From NCBI GenBank assembly GCA_028873745.1, contig JAPPNT010000029.1, forward strand, positions 1 to 24,959: a stretch of 24,959 nucleotides of DNA, in the 5' to 3' direction. Below the pieces are notes generated by a model that searched no databases, was not told where the DNA came from, and was given only the letters and a program-made list of their open reading frames with translations. The number at the start of each line of letters is the position of its first letter. Position 1 is the first letter of the stretch. The translations under genes and the position numbers were made by a program. This DNA is from Chloroflexota bacterium. Lineage in GTDB: Bacteria > Chloroflexota > Dehalococcoidia > Lucifugimonadales > UBA1127. Shown here one piece after another: positions 6,885 through 13,950 of the stretch.

Positions 6885-8657
6885 TTAGTTGGCGCAGAAC
6901 GGCAGCCCGCCCAGGTTGGACCGGTTCAGGTCCAATTGGCCTTGCAGACTCCCAGGCACGCACCCCACCAACAAAGTCGATTGGAGAGTAAGCCGAACTA
7001 AATTGGTGAGGTTACCCAGCTCCCTTGGTATCATCCCGCTCAACTCGTTCGTCGAAAGGCCGAGCGATTCCAGCTTAGTGAGCCTGCCTAACTGCGGAGG
7101 AATCGGCCCACTCAGCCTATTAGTCCCTAGCTCCAGTGTTTGGAGATTGGTCAGATTTCCTAGTTGCTGAGGAATGCCTCCGTTCAACCGGTTGCCGCCC
7201 AAGCGCAGGTCCGTCAAGTTGGTCAGGTTGCCCAGCTGCGGCGGGATTTCTCCGCTGAGTCCGTTCCAAAAGAGGTACAACTCGTCCAAGTTGGCGAGTC
7301 GTCCTAACTCCGGGGGGATCTCACCCAGAATCTCATTAGCTGCCAAGCGTAGGCGAAGCAATTTGGACAGGTTGCCCAACTCCAGCGGGATTTCTCCACT
7401 CAACTGGTTCCAACTGAGATCGAGTTGAGTCAAATTAGTGAGGTTACCCAACGCTGGGGGTATCGCGCCGCTCAGTTGGTTCCTGCCAAGGTCCAGCTCC
7501 ACCAGGTTGGCGAGGTCACCCAACGGTTGAGGTATCTCGCCGCTCAGCGCGTTGCCCCCCATCCGCAGCGCTTCCAGACCGACAAGCTTGCTCAGCTCAG
7601 GAGGGATCGCCCCTGTCAACCCGTTCGAGCTGAGATGGAGTGATCGGAGCTTGGCAAGGTTGCCCAGCTCTGGCGGGATCGCGCCGCTCAACTCGTTGTC
7701 GCCAAGGAAGAGTCCGGTCACGTTGGCGAGATTGCCCAGCTCTGGAGGGATTTGCCCGGTGAGCTGGTTCCGGCCGAGATTGATATGCTCCAAGTTGCTG
7801 AGATTGCCCAATTCCCGCGGAATCTGCCCAGTCAACTGGTTCGAGAGGAGGTCGACGCTCGTCAACTTAGCGAGGTTTCCCAACGACGGGGGAATCACCC
7901 CGCTTAGTTCATTCCCCCTAAGCCAGAGCCACGTGAGGTTGGCCAGGTTGCCCAGTTCCGGAGGGATATGCCCATTGAGCTGGTTCGGACCGAGGGTCAG
8001 AGAAGTTAAGTTGGACAGATCGCCTAACTCTGGCGGAATCTGACCGTCTAACTGGTTCGAACCGAGGCTGAGTGAAGTTAGGTTGGTCAGGTTGCCTAAC
8101 CCCGGCGGAATCTGACCGCTCAACTGGTTCGAACCGAGGCTGAGTGAAGTTAGGTTGGTCAGGTTGCCTAACTCTGGCGGAATAGACCCGCTCAACTGGT
8201 TCGAACCGAGGCTAAGCTTTGTCAGACTTGCTAGTTCGCCAAATTCCGGCGGAATCCTTCCCGCAAGCTGGTTGTTGGTAAGGACCAGGATCTCCAACTG
8301 GGCCAGGTTGCCCAACTGCGATGGGATCTGCCCCGTCAACTCGTTTCCGGCAAGGGTCATGGATTGAAGTGAGGTAAGGTTTCCTAACTCCACGGGAATC
8401 TCCCCGCTCAGTTGGTTGCCGGAGAGCCACAGCACCTTCAGGCTCGCAAGCTCCCCCAACTCCAGCGGAATCTCCCCGCTCAGTTGGTTGCTGTAGAGCC
8501 ACAACGCCGTTAAGCTCGCCAGCTCCCCCAACGCCGGCGGGATCCCCCCAGTCAGCTCGTTGACGCCGAGATTCAGCGACTCCAGCTTGGCCAGGTCGCC
8601 CAACCCGAGCGGGATCTCTCCCGACAGTTGGTTCCTGGTGAGGTCCAGCTCCCTCAA
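6885..8657 (-). CDS. LRR-domain fragment downstream of the premature stop
   Basis: This is the 590-residue open frame after the TGA. The ATG at 8657 (M-R-E-L-D-L-T-R-N-Q) falls inside a repeat and lacks a signal sequence, so independent expression is doubtful. It contains about 23 tandem 24-residue LRRs of the L-S-G-x-I-P-P-E-L-G-N-L type, which form a curved solenoid. It ends with V-G-C-V-P-G-S-L and L-P-F-C-A-N, where two Cys may close the C-terminal cap. Codon use in this segment is noticeably less GC3-biased than in flanking genes, consistent with repeat expansion or acquisition. Confidence 0.6.
   Translation of the reverse strand: MRELDLTRNQLSGEIPLGLGDLAKLESLNLGVNELTGGIPPALGELASLTALWLYSNQLSGEIPLELGELASLKVLWLSGNQLSGEIPVELGNLTSLQSMTLAGNELTGQIPSQLGNLAQLEILVLTNNQLAGRIPPEFGELASLTKLSLGSNQLSGSIPPELGNLTNLTSLSLGSNQLSGQIPPGLGNLTNLTSLSLGSNQLDGQIPPELGDLSNLTSLTLGPNQLNGHIPPELGNLANLTWLWLRGNELSGVIPPSLGNLAKLTSVDLLSNQLTGQIPRELGNLSNLEHINLGRNQLTGQIPPELGNLANVTGLFLGDNELSGAIPPELGNLAKLRSLHLSSNGLTGAIPPELSKLVGLEALRMGGNALSGEIPQPLGDLANLVELDLGRNQLSGAIPPALGNLTNLTQLDLSWNQLSGEIPLELGNLSKLLRLRLAANEILGEIPPELGRLANLDELYLFWNGLSGEIPPQLGNLTNLTDLRLGGNRLNGGIPQQLGNLTNLQTLELGTNRLSGPIPPQLGRLTKLESLGLSTNELSGMIPRELGNLTNLVRLTLQSTLLVGCVPGSLQGQLDLNRSNLGGLPFCAN
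8050..8172 (-). repeat. Identical tandem LRR units at the DNA level (72-bp period)
   Basis: Bases 8050-8100 and 8122-8172 are identical over 51 positions, exactly 72 bp (one 24-residue LRR) apart. A third, shorter match begins at 8194. The other LRR units of the gene are clearly diverged at the DNA level, so this is a recent unit duplication or conversion. Confidence 0.8.
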
Positions 8658-8759
8658 GTGCGGCAGCCCCCCAGTCTCGGGCGGCAGTTCACCACTGAGC
8701 CCGTTTGCGCGAAGTTGCAGTCCGGTGACGGCGCAGTCGTCGTCCGCAGTGACGCCGTA

Positions 8760-9227
8760 TCACTCGCCGAGGGGCGCGTCGCTCAGCCACCCGTCGTTGC
8801 CCGACCAGTTCGGTCCGTCGGTGGCGTTGTAGATGGCGACGAGCGCCTCCCGATTCGACACGCACACGATTACCGTCGGCACGGCCGTGGGAACGAACGG
8901 CAAGGACGTCGGAGCGGGCGTCGGCACAGGAGAAGGCACGGGGCTAGGTGCGGGCGTCGTCGTAGCCTCGACCGGCGTCGGCACAGGGGTGGGCGCCGGC
9001 GAGGGAACGGGCGTCGCCACTCCCGGGAACAGCGGCTGCGGTGTAGTCACGGCTACGGCCGTCGGGGCGGGCGTGACGGTGGCTTCCGCAACGGGCGTGG
9101 CGGTCGTCTCCGGCGTCTCCAGTTCCGGCCCGCATGCGACGACGATGGCTGCCAGCAGCGCAAGCGAGAGCGCCACCCAAGCCTTTCGGCGCCGAGGATA
9201 GGGGCGCCGTTCTGTCGTTGTCCGCAT
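8760..9227 (-). CDS. N-terminal fragment of the LRR lipoprotein (signal peptide and linker)
   Basis: This fragment is 155 residues. ATG 9227 has GGAG six bases upstream. The basic N-terminus (E-R-R-P-Y-P-R-R-R-K) is followed by a hydrophobic stretch ending in lipobox V-V-A-C-G. Residues ~35-115 are a low-complexity Pro/Thr/Val linker (repeats like T-P-V-P-S-P-A-P-T-P-V-P). The end is the conserved domain V-S-N-R-E-A-L-V-A-I-Y-N-A-T-D-G-P-N-W. If translated it would make a short secreted stub without LRRs. Confidence 0.6.
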   Translation of the reverse strand: MRTTTERRPYPRRRKAWVALSLALLAAIVVACGPELETPETTATPVAEATVTPAPTAVAVTTPQPLFPGVATPVPSPAPTPVPTPVEATTTPAPSPVPSPVPTPAPTSLPFVPTAVPTVIVCVSNREALVAIYNATDGPNWSGNDGWLSDAPLGE

Positions 9228-9378
9228 AGCAGGCTCCAATTGCCGTCGACGGGGACGCTCACTCGGCGTGCCACGTTCCAAGGTTCGTGCAACGGCAGGG
9301 CCAACGGAAGGTAGCACAAGCGCAAAGTTCCCGTCCAAGCCGCCCGGCATTCGCCGCACTCTCACGCCCCATCCCGGC

Positions 9379-9384
9379 TATACT
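9379..9384 (+). promoter_or_regulatory. -10 element immediately before the HNH lipoprotein gene
   Basis: TATACT ends seven bases before the A of ATG 9392, which places the expected transcript start at or next to the start codon. No ribosome-binding site is visible between them. This suggests a leaderless mRNA. No good -35 is present. Confidence 0.45.
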
Positions 9385-9391
9385 ACGCGCC

Positions 9392-10879
9392 ATGCTGCGC
9401 GCAACTCCCTTCCTCCTCGTCCTCCTCCTCACCCTCGCCGCCTGTGACGACGTCCTCGACCGCGTGGCGCCCCTCAAGCCGACCCCCGCCTCCGTCGAGC
9501 TCTCGCTGACCATCGCGGAGCCACCCGCCGACCTGCCGCCCTACGACCGCGACGACTGGCGGCTCTGGACGGACGACGACTCCGATTGCCAGGACACGCG
9601 CCAGGAGGTGCTCATCGCGGAAAGCGCGTCGCGGGTCAAGTACGGCGATGACCGGGGTTGCCGAGTCGAGTCAGGGCACTGGTTCGACCCGTACACGGGC
9701 CGGGTGCACAGGGACCCGAGTACGCTGCACATCGATCACCTGGTGCCGCTGGCCAACGCGCACCGCTCCGGCGGCTGGGCCTGGTCCTCCGATCGCAAGC
9801 GGCAGTTCGCCAACAGCCTCGGCGACGCCGCCCACCTCATCGCCGTGTCCGCCGACGCCAACCGCGAGAAGGGCGCCAGGGGGCCGGAGGAGTGGCGCCC
9901 GTCGAGAATGGAGTACTGGTGCGCGTACGCGACGGCGTGGGCGCGGGTGAAGCGGACGTGGGCCTTGACCGTTACCCACGCGGAGGCAGTGGCGCTGCGC
10001 GAGATGCTGCAGACCTGCGACGGCCCCGTCAGCTTCGAGGCCACCGGCGGCATGCCTCTCGCGTCCACCGCTGAGCCCGTCTCCTTGCCGACCCCGCTGC
10101 CCGCCGGCACGTACGCGTCGTGCGCCGAGGCCGCTGCCTCGGGCGAGCCTCGCGTCAAGGGCGCGCGGGGCGACGGCTGGGGGTTCCCCGCCGCGCTGCT
10201 CCCCAACTCCCGCGACGGCGACGGTGACGGCGTCGTCTGCGAGGTCGCGCTCCCTGCAAGCGAGCAGCCCACACCCGCGCCCGTCGCGCCGTCAGCTGCC
10301 TTAACACTTTCCGCAACACCGGAGTCGAGACCCCTCTACGCTTCCTGCGCCGAAGCTGAGGCAGCGGGAGAGGAGCGGATACAGGGCGGACAGGGCACAG
10401 GCTGGGGCTTTCCTATCAGGCTGGTTCTGACGGCGCAGGACAGAGACAAGGACGGGGTGGTGTGCGAAATAGCGGATCCGAGTGGATCACAGCCACAGAC
10501 TTATGCCTCCTGCGCGGACGCAGATGCAGGAGAAGAGGGGCGGATTCAGGGGGAATCAGGGAACGGCCTTGGGTTCCCCGCCGCAATGGTGCCGTCAGCG
10601 CAGGATGGCGATGGTGATGGAGTAGTGTGCGAAACACAGGGCGGATTAGCGATAACATTCGCGAGCCCAACGGCAGTCCCACCCACTCCAACACCGGCGC
10701 CAACGCCGACGCCCACCGTTGCGCCCGACGGCCGGCACACCTATGCTTCCTGCGACGACGCCGAGGCCGCAGGCGAGCCGCGCGTGCAGGGGTCGAACGG
10801 CCCCGGGCGCGGCTTCCCGGCGGAGCTGGTGCCGAGCGCCCGTGACGGCGACGGCGATGGCGTCGTGTGCGAAAGGTAG
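9392..10879 (+). CDS. Lipoprotein with HNH (DUF1524-like) nuclease domain and four Excalibur Ca-binding repeats
   Basis: This is a 495-residue exported protein. The N-terminus has a hydrophobic stretch ending in lipobox L-A-A-C-D, so it should be anchored at the cell surface. Residues ~55-215 form an HNH-type nuclease domain. It contains H-I-D-H-L-V-P-L-A-N-A-H (metal/catalytic His near residues 113-116), a downstream Asn-rich helix (A-D-A-N-R-E-K-G) and G-P-E-E-W-R-P, as in secreted HNH/DUF1524 proteins. Pro/Thr-rich linkers then separate four Excalibur domains at about 240-285, 315-360, 369-413 and 449-495. Each begins Y-A-S-C and ends with a calcium loop of the type D-G-D-G-D-G-V-V-C-E. 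ATG 9392 is preferred over upstream in-frame starts because it directly precedes the signal peptide. A role in extracellular DNA degradation is inferred from the domains. Confidence 0.88.
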   Translation: MLRATPFLLVLLLTLAACDDVLDRVAPLKPTPASVELSLTIAEPPADLPPYDRDDWRLWTDDDSDCQDTRQEVLIAESASRVKYGDDRGCRVESGHWFDPYTGRVHRDPSTLHIDHLVPLANAHRSGGWAWSSDRKRQFANSLGDAAHLIAVSADANREKGARGPEEWRPSRMEYWCAYATAWARVKRTWALTVTHAEAVALREMLQTCDGPVSFEATGGMPLASTAEPVSLPTPLPAGTYASCAEAAASGEPRVKGARGDGWGFPAALLPNSRDGDGDGVVCEVALPASEQPTPAPVAPSAALTLSATPESRPLYASCAEAEAAGEERIQGGQGTGWGFPIRLVLTAQDRDKDGVVCEIADPSGSQPQTYASCADADAGEEGRIQGESGNGLGFPAAMVPSAQDGDGDGVVCETQGGLAITFASPTAVPPTPTPAPTPTPTVAPDGRHTYASCDDAEAAGEPRVQGSNGPGRGFPAELVPSARDGDGDGVVCER

Positions 10880-10886
10880 GTGAGTC

Positions 10887-11783
10887 GTGGTGGACATCAA
10901 CAGCGGCAGGACCGTCACCGTGACGGCCGGAGACGCCGGCATCGAGTATTTCTACTACGAGCTGGGAGACCCGTCGGGCGAGCCCGTCGTCTTCCTCCAC
11001 ACGGGCGGCGCGGGCACCAGCGCCTACCAGTGCTGGCGGCTGAACTTGGACGCCGTCGCGGAGGCGGGCTACCGCGTCATCGCGCCGGACAACCCCGGCT
11101 TCGGACGCACCTCGCCCGGCAACCCCGTCGAGGGCCTTCGCGCCTTCCTCGACGCCCTTGGCATCGACCGCGCGCACCTCGTCGGCAACTCCGGCGGCGG
11201 CATGACGGCCACCAACTTCTCCGGCCGCTACCCGGACCGCGTCCGCAGCCTCACCATCAGCGGCGGCGAGCCCCGCGTCGACACCGAGGCGACGCGCCCC
11301 ATCGTGCCCAAGCTCGGCCAGACGGCGCGCATGGACTTCGCCCGTGCGATGATGGCCAAACCCGAGCTCACCTTCGACGACATGCGCAACGCCACCGCCG
11401 ACTTCTTCTACGACCGCAACCACTCGGAGATCGACGCGACGGCACAGCTCCGCCTCGACTCGCTCTCGGACCCGGACCTACTGCGGCGGACGCGGGAGGA
11501 GGCCATCGGCCAGATCGCCCGGGGCCGCGCCGCGACGCCCGACGAGGTCTACGCCGCCATCACGGCCCCCACGTACCTGCTCCACGGCCGCGACGAGCCG
11601 TACTTCTACAGCGAGGAAGACCAGCCGGTGCTCATCGACGCGGCCATCAAGGTGGCCTTCGCCATCCGCGACTGCCGCTGCACGCTGCTGCCCCACTGCG
11701 GCCACTGGCCCCAGCTGGAGAAGGCGGAGGAGTACAATCAGCTCCTGCTCGGCTTCCTCCGTGACGTCTCACGCGGGGGCTAG
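10887..11783 (+). CDS. Alpha/beta-fold hydrolase (MhpC-like)
   Basis: This is a 298-residue cytoplasmic hydrolase with no signal peptide. The oxyanion region is V-V-F-L-H-T-G-G-A-G. The nucleophile elbow G-N-S-G-G-G (Ser near residue 109) is canonical. The acid is probably in L-L-H-G-R-D-E-P and the catalytic His in L-P-H-C-G-H-W-P-Q. This layout resembles meta-cleavage-product hydrolases and related esterases, but the substrate cannot be read from sequence. The start is GTG 10887 (or the adjacent GTG 10890), with AGGTGAG just upstream. It begins seven bases after the HNH lipoprotein stop, so the two are probably co-transcribed. Its TAG stop shares CTAG (11780-11783) with the stop of the convergent membrane-protein gene. 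Confidence 0.9.
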   Translation: MVDINSGRTVTVTAGDAGIEYFYYELGDPSGEPVVFLHTGGAGTSAYQCWRLNLDAVAEAGYRVIAPDNPGFGRTSPGNPVEGLRAFLDALGIDRAHLVGNSGGGMTATNFSGRYPDRVRSLTISGGEPRVDTEATRPIVPKLGQTARMDFARAMMAKPELTFDDMRNATADFFYDRNHSEIDATAQLRLDSLSDPDLLRRTREEAIGQIARGRAATPDEVYAAITAPTYLLHGRDEPYFYSEEDQPVLIDAAIKVAFAIRDCRCTLLPHCGHWPQLEKAEEYNQLLLGFLRDVSRGG

Positions 11784-13906
11784 GGCGAGGGCGGCCGCTG
11801 CTGCTCGGTATCCGAGTCTTCTTCGGATGGTGCGTCCTCTGCCGAGGGCTCTTGTGGCGCCTCATCGGGCGCGTCAGGCGCTTCCTCGGCCTGCGCTGAG
11901 TCGCCAGCGGCACCTTCAGGCTCATCCACCTCAGCCTCGTCCTGCGTGGCCTCCGACGTCGCCTCCTCGCCCTCGGAGGTAGACGCGGCCTCGTCCTGCG
12001 GCGGCCGCGCCGGCCTGCGCCGGTTGAGCGCGATGCCGCCCGCGACGCCCGCCGCGCCCAGCACGACGAGCAGCAGCGACCGCAGCCGCATGCCGCCGAT
12101 GACGTCGTCGGTCGCGTCGATGGCCATGTCGAGCAGCTTGGTGGTCAGGATGCGCTCCGTCACGTCCTCCGTGGCCCTCGCCTCGGCGCGGGCGTCCTCC
12201 AGCGGGCCGCTCGACACCGCGCCGTAGAGCGGCCCGGCGATGATGAAGGCGATGAGCGCGGCGAAGGCCAGCGCGCCGCCCGCCCAGCCAAGCCGTCCGC
12301 CCCAGGAACGGCCGCCGATGAAACCGGCACCCGTCACCATGCCCACGGAGAGCAGGGACACGATGATGGTAAGGATGCGGAAGATGCCCACCGCGCCCCG
12401 GGCCTGGTCGAGTGCTTCGGGGTCATCCACCAGCTCCCGCAGGTCCTCCTCCGTCCACGTCCAGCCCTTCTGAAAGCCCTCCCGCAGCGTGTCCAGCGCG
12501 TCCGGCAGCCCCTCGTCCTGCTCCGCCAGCGCCTCCCGGATGTCCTCCTCATCTATGGTGATGCCGTCGCGCATCGTCTCCCGCAGGTCGATGATCATCT
12601 CGCCCGCCTCGGTGCCCAGCGTCTCCTCCAGCAGGTCCGCCTCCGTGAAGGTGAACTCGTCCGGCGTCATCTCGTGCACCGGCCCCGACAGCGACTCCTC
12701 GACGTTGATGCCGACAGCCCACAGGAAGTCGGCAGCGGTGAACCCCGGCGGCACGCACAGGTCGACGAACCGGTCCCTCGCGAGCTGACGCAGCTGCTCG
12801 GGCGTGCACTGTGGCACGGCGGCCAGCAGCGCCGCGTATTTGTCGTGCACCGTCTCCGAGAGCGCGGATATGGCGTCGTCGGTGCGGTCCACCAGCGGCA
12901 CGGTCACGGAGAAGGCGTCGGTGCGGGCCGAGAGGTAGGGGATGATGTCCGTCTCCAGGCGGCGCGCCTCAAACCGCAGCCACTCCGGCGTGGCCGCCCC
13001 GTTGACCGCGTCCCGGATCTCCGCGCGGGTGACCACGATGCCCAGTGGCATGACGACGTCCGCCGTGACGTGCTCGTCCAGCGACGGCTCCAGCACCTTC
13101 CGCCGCAGGTAGCCCTCCAGGTCCGCGTCGTCCAGCACCTGCGACAGCTCCCGCTCCAGCGCGGCGGTGCGCTCCGAGAAGCTGAAGGTGAATTCGAACG
13201 TGTCCGCCTTGCCGACGAGGTACGCAGCCAGCGCGTCGACTGCCACCGATTGCTGCGAGCGCACGTGCTCCGGCGTGACCACCCGTTCGGCGGCGGCCAC
13301 CGTTTCGTCCCTGGTCAGCGTGATGCCAAGGGGCAGCTCACGCTCCTCGCCAATGCGCTTCTCGACGGCCTCCGGCACCTCCTCGGCAAAGAGCGCCTCG
13401 TGCAGGTCGACGCGATCGAGGAGGCTGGCGGCCGCGTTCTCCGCCGAGTCCGACCGTTCGTCCAGCGCCACGTTCAGGGTGAAGGCGTCGGTGTCGCCCA
13501 GCAGGTACGGCCCTGCGCTGTCGATGGCCGCCTCCACCTGTTCCTGCAGCCAGTCCGGCGGCAGCGCGTCCCGCACGCTCGACACGACGTCGTCCGCCTG
13601 CAGGTCGACCCCGGACGGGAGGTCGTCGCCCGACTCGAGCGCCTCGCGGGCGGCGGAGGCGAGGAGGTCGTCGTAGAGGAAGTCGTAGACCTCGGCCTCG
13701 CGAAGCCGCTCCTTATAGAAGGAGGGGGAGAGCAGTGTGCCGCAGGCCTGCGACGTCAGCAGCGACAGCAGCAGCATCGGCGTCAGCAGCAGCCCGAAGA
13801 AGGCCGCTATCGCCCATCGCTTTGCGATATTCCACCTCGAGTGCCCGCACCCCGGGGGCGGGAGACGAATGTGCCAAGTGGTAAAGGCAATCGTGGCATA
13901 AGTCAA
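11780..13906 (-). CDS. Large membrane protein with three 95-residue extracytoplasmic repeats, unknown function
   Basis: This 708-residue protein matches no family I recognise. It has one N-terminal membrane segment (about 31-53), a ~450-residue acidic extracytoplasmic region, three C-terminal membrane segments (about 505-528, 541-563 and 606-625) and a 75-residue Glu/Asp/Ala/Pro tail that is probably disordered and cytoplasmic. The central region holds three copies of a module. Anchor L-P-S-G-V-D-L starts at 96, L-P-L-G-I-T-L at 191 and M-P-L-G-I-V-V at 286. Each is followed 37 residues later by P-Y-L-L-G-D-T-D-A-F or its equivalent (133, 228, 323). A degenerate fourth copy may follow (V-H-E-M-T-P-D-E-F-T-F, ~409). 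ATG 13906 is the only convenient start, but it overlaps a TTGACT that could be a -35, so the start is uncertain. Confidence 0.85.
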   Translation of the reverse strand: MTYATIAFTTWHIRLPPPGCGHSRWNIAKRWAIAAFFGLLLTPMLLLSLLTSQACGTLLSPSFYKERLREAEVYDFLYDDLLASAAREALESGDDLPSGVDLQADDVVSSVRDALPPDWLQEQVEAAIDSAGPYLLGDTDAFTLNVALDERSDSAENAAASLLDRVDLHEALFAEEVPEAVEKRIGEERELPLGITLTRDETVAAAERVVTPEHVRSQQSVAVDALAAYLVGKADTFEFTFSFSERTAALERELSQVLDDADLEGYLRRKVLEPSLDEHVTADVVMPLGIVVTRAEIRDAVNGAATPEWLRFEARRLETDIIPYLSARTDAFSVTVPLVDRTDDAISALSETVHDKYAALLAAVPQCTPEQLRQLARDRFVDLCVPPGFTAADFLWAVGINVEESLSGPVHEMTPDEFTFTEADLLEETLGTEAGEMIIDLRETMRDGITIDEEDIREALAEQDEGLPDALDTLREGFQKGWTWTEEDLRELVDDPEALDQARGAVGIFRILTIIVSLLSVGMVTGAGFIGGRSWGGRLGWAGGALAFAALIAFIIAGPLYGAVSSGPLEDARAEARATEDVTERILTTKLLDMAIDATDDVIGGMRLRSLLLVVLGAAGVAGGIALNRRRPARPPQDEAASTSEGEEATSEATQDEAEVDEPEGAAGDSAQAEEAPDAPDEAPQEPSAEDAPSEEDSDTEQQRPPSP

Positions 13907-13927
13907 GTTGCACCAACCGCCGGCGTG

Positions 13928-13933
13928 TAGAAT
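13928..13933 (+). promoter_or_regulatory. -10 element of mutS2
   Basis: TAGAAT lies 17 bases before the GTG start at 13951, which leaves a leader of about 11 bases that contains GGGAGG. The upstream -35 region (AAGTTG at 17-base spacing) is weak. An ATG at 13936 lies too close to this box to be the start of a transcript made from it. Confidence 0.45.
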
Positions 13934-13950
13934 GAATGACGGGAGGGACG

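Larger units (their letters stand above)
6885..9227 (-). pseudogene. Leucine-rich-repeat lipoprotein gene interrupted by an in-frame TGA
   Basis: One continuous reading frame from ATG 9227 to TAA 6885 would encode ~780 residues but for a single TGA at 8762-8760. The order is lipoprotein signal peptide, Pro/Thr-rich linker, the conserved domain ...L-V-A-I-Y-N-A-T-D-G-P-N-W...W-L-S-D-A-P-L-G-E-[stop]-Y-G-V-T, then about 24 plant-type 24-residue LRRs (L-x-L-x-x-N-x-L-S-G-x-I-P-x-x-L-G-N-L) and a Cys-containing cap. Members of this family read G-E-W-Y-G-V, so TGG has become TGA by one transition. No other stop or frameshift is present, which indicates a very recent mutation, strain polymorphism or sequencing error. 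Neighbouring genes use TGA as a genuine stop, so general recoding is excluded. The intact protein would be an outer-surface ligand-binding or adhesion protein. Confidence 0.8.

Noticed and set aside
4942..6963. A 673-codon minus-strand frame opposite aspS
   Set aside because: It is a GC-rich shadow frame. The plus strand encodes a complete, motif-perfect AspRS.
6885..8657. CRISPR array or minisatellite
   Set aside because: The 72-bp periodicity is that of protein LRR units with diverged DNA and no spacers.
8760..8762. Recoding of TGA as Trp or selenocysteine
   Set aside because: rsmA, ispE, the PKS and the AIR-synthase-like gene all end in TGA at sensible places, so TGA is a stop. No SECIS-like hairpin was seen after the codon, and the family has Trp there.
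12674..13930. A 418-codon plus-strand frame opposite the 708-residue membrane protein
   Set aside because: Its product is Arg/Val/His-rich with no domain. The minus-strand product has clear membrane segments and periodic repeats.
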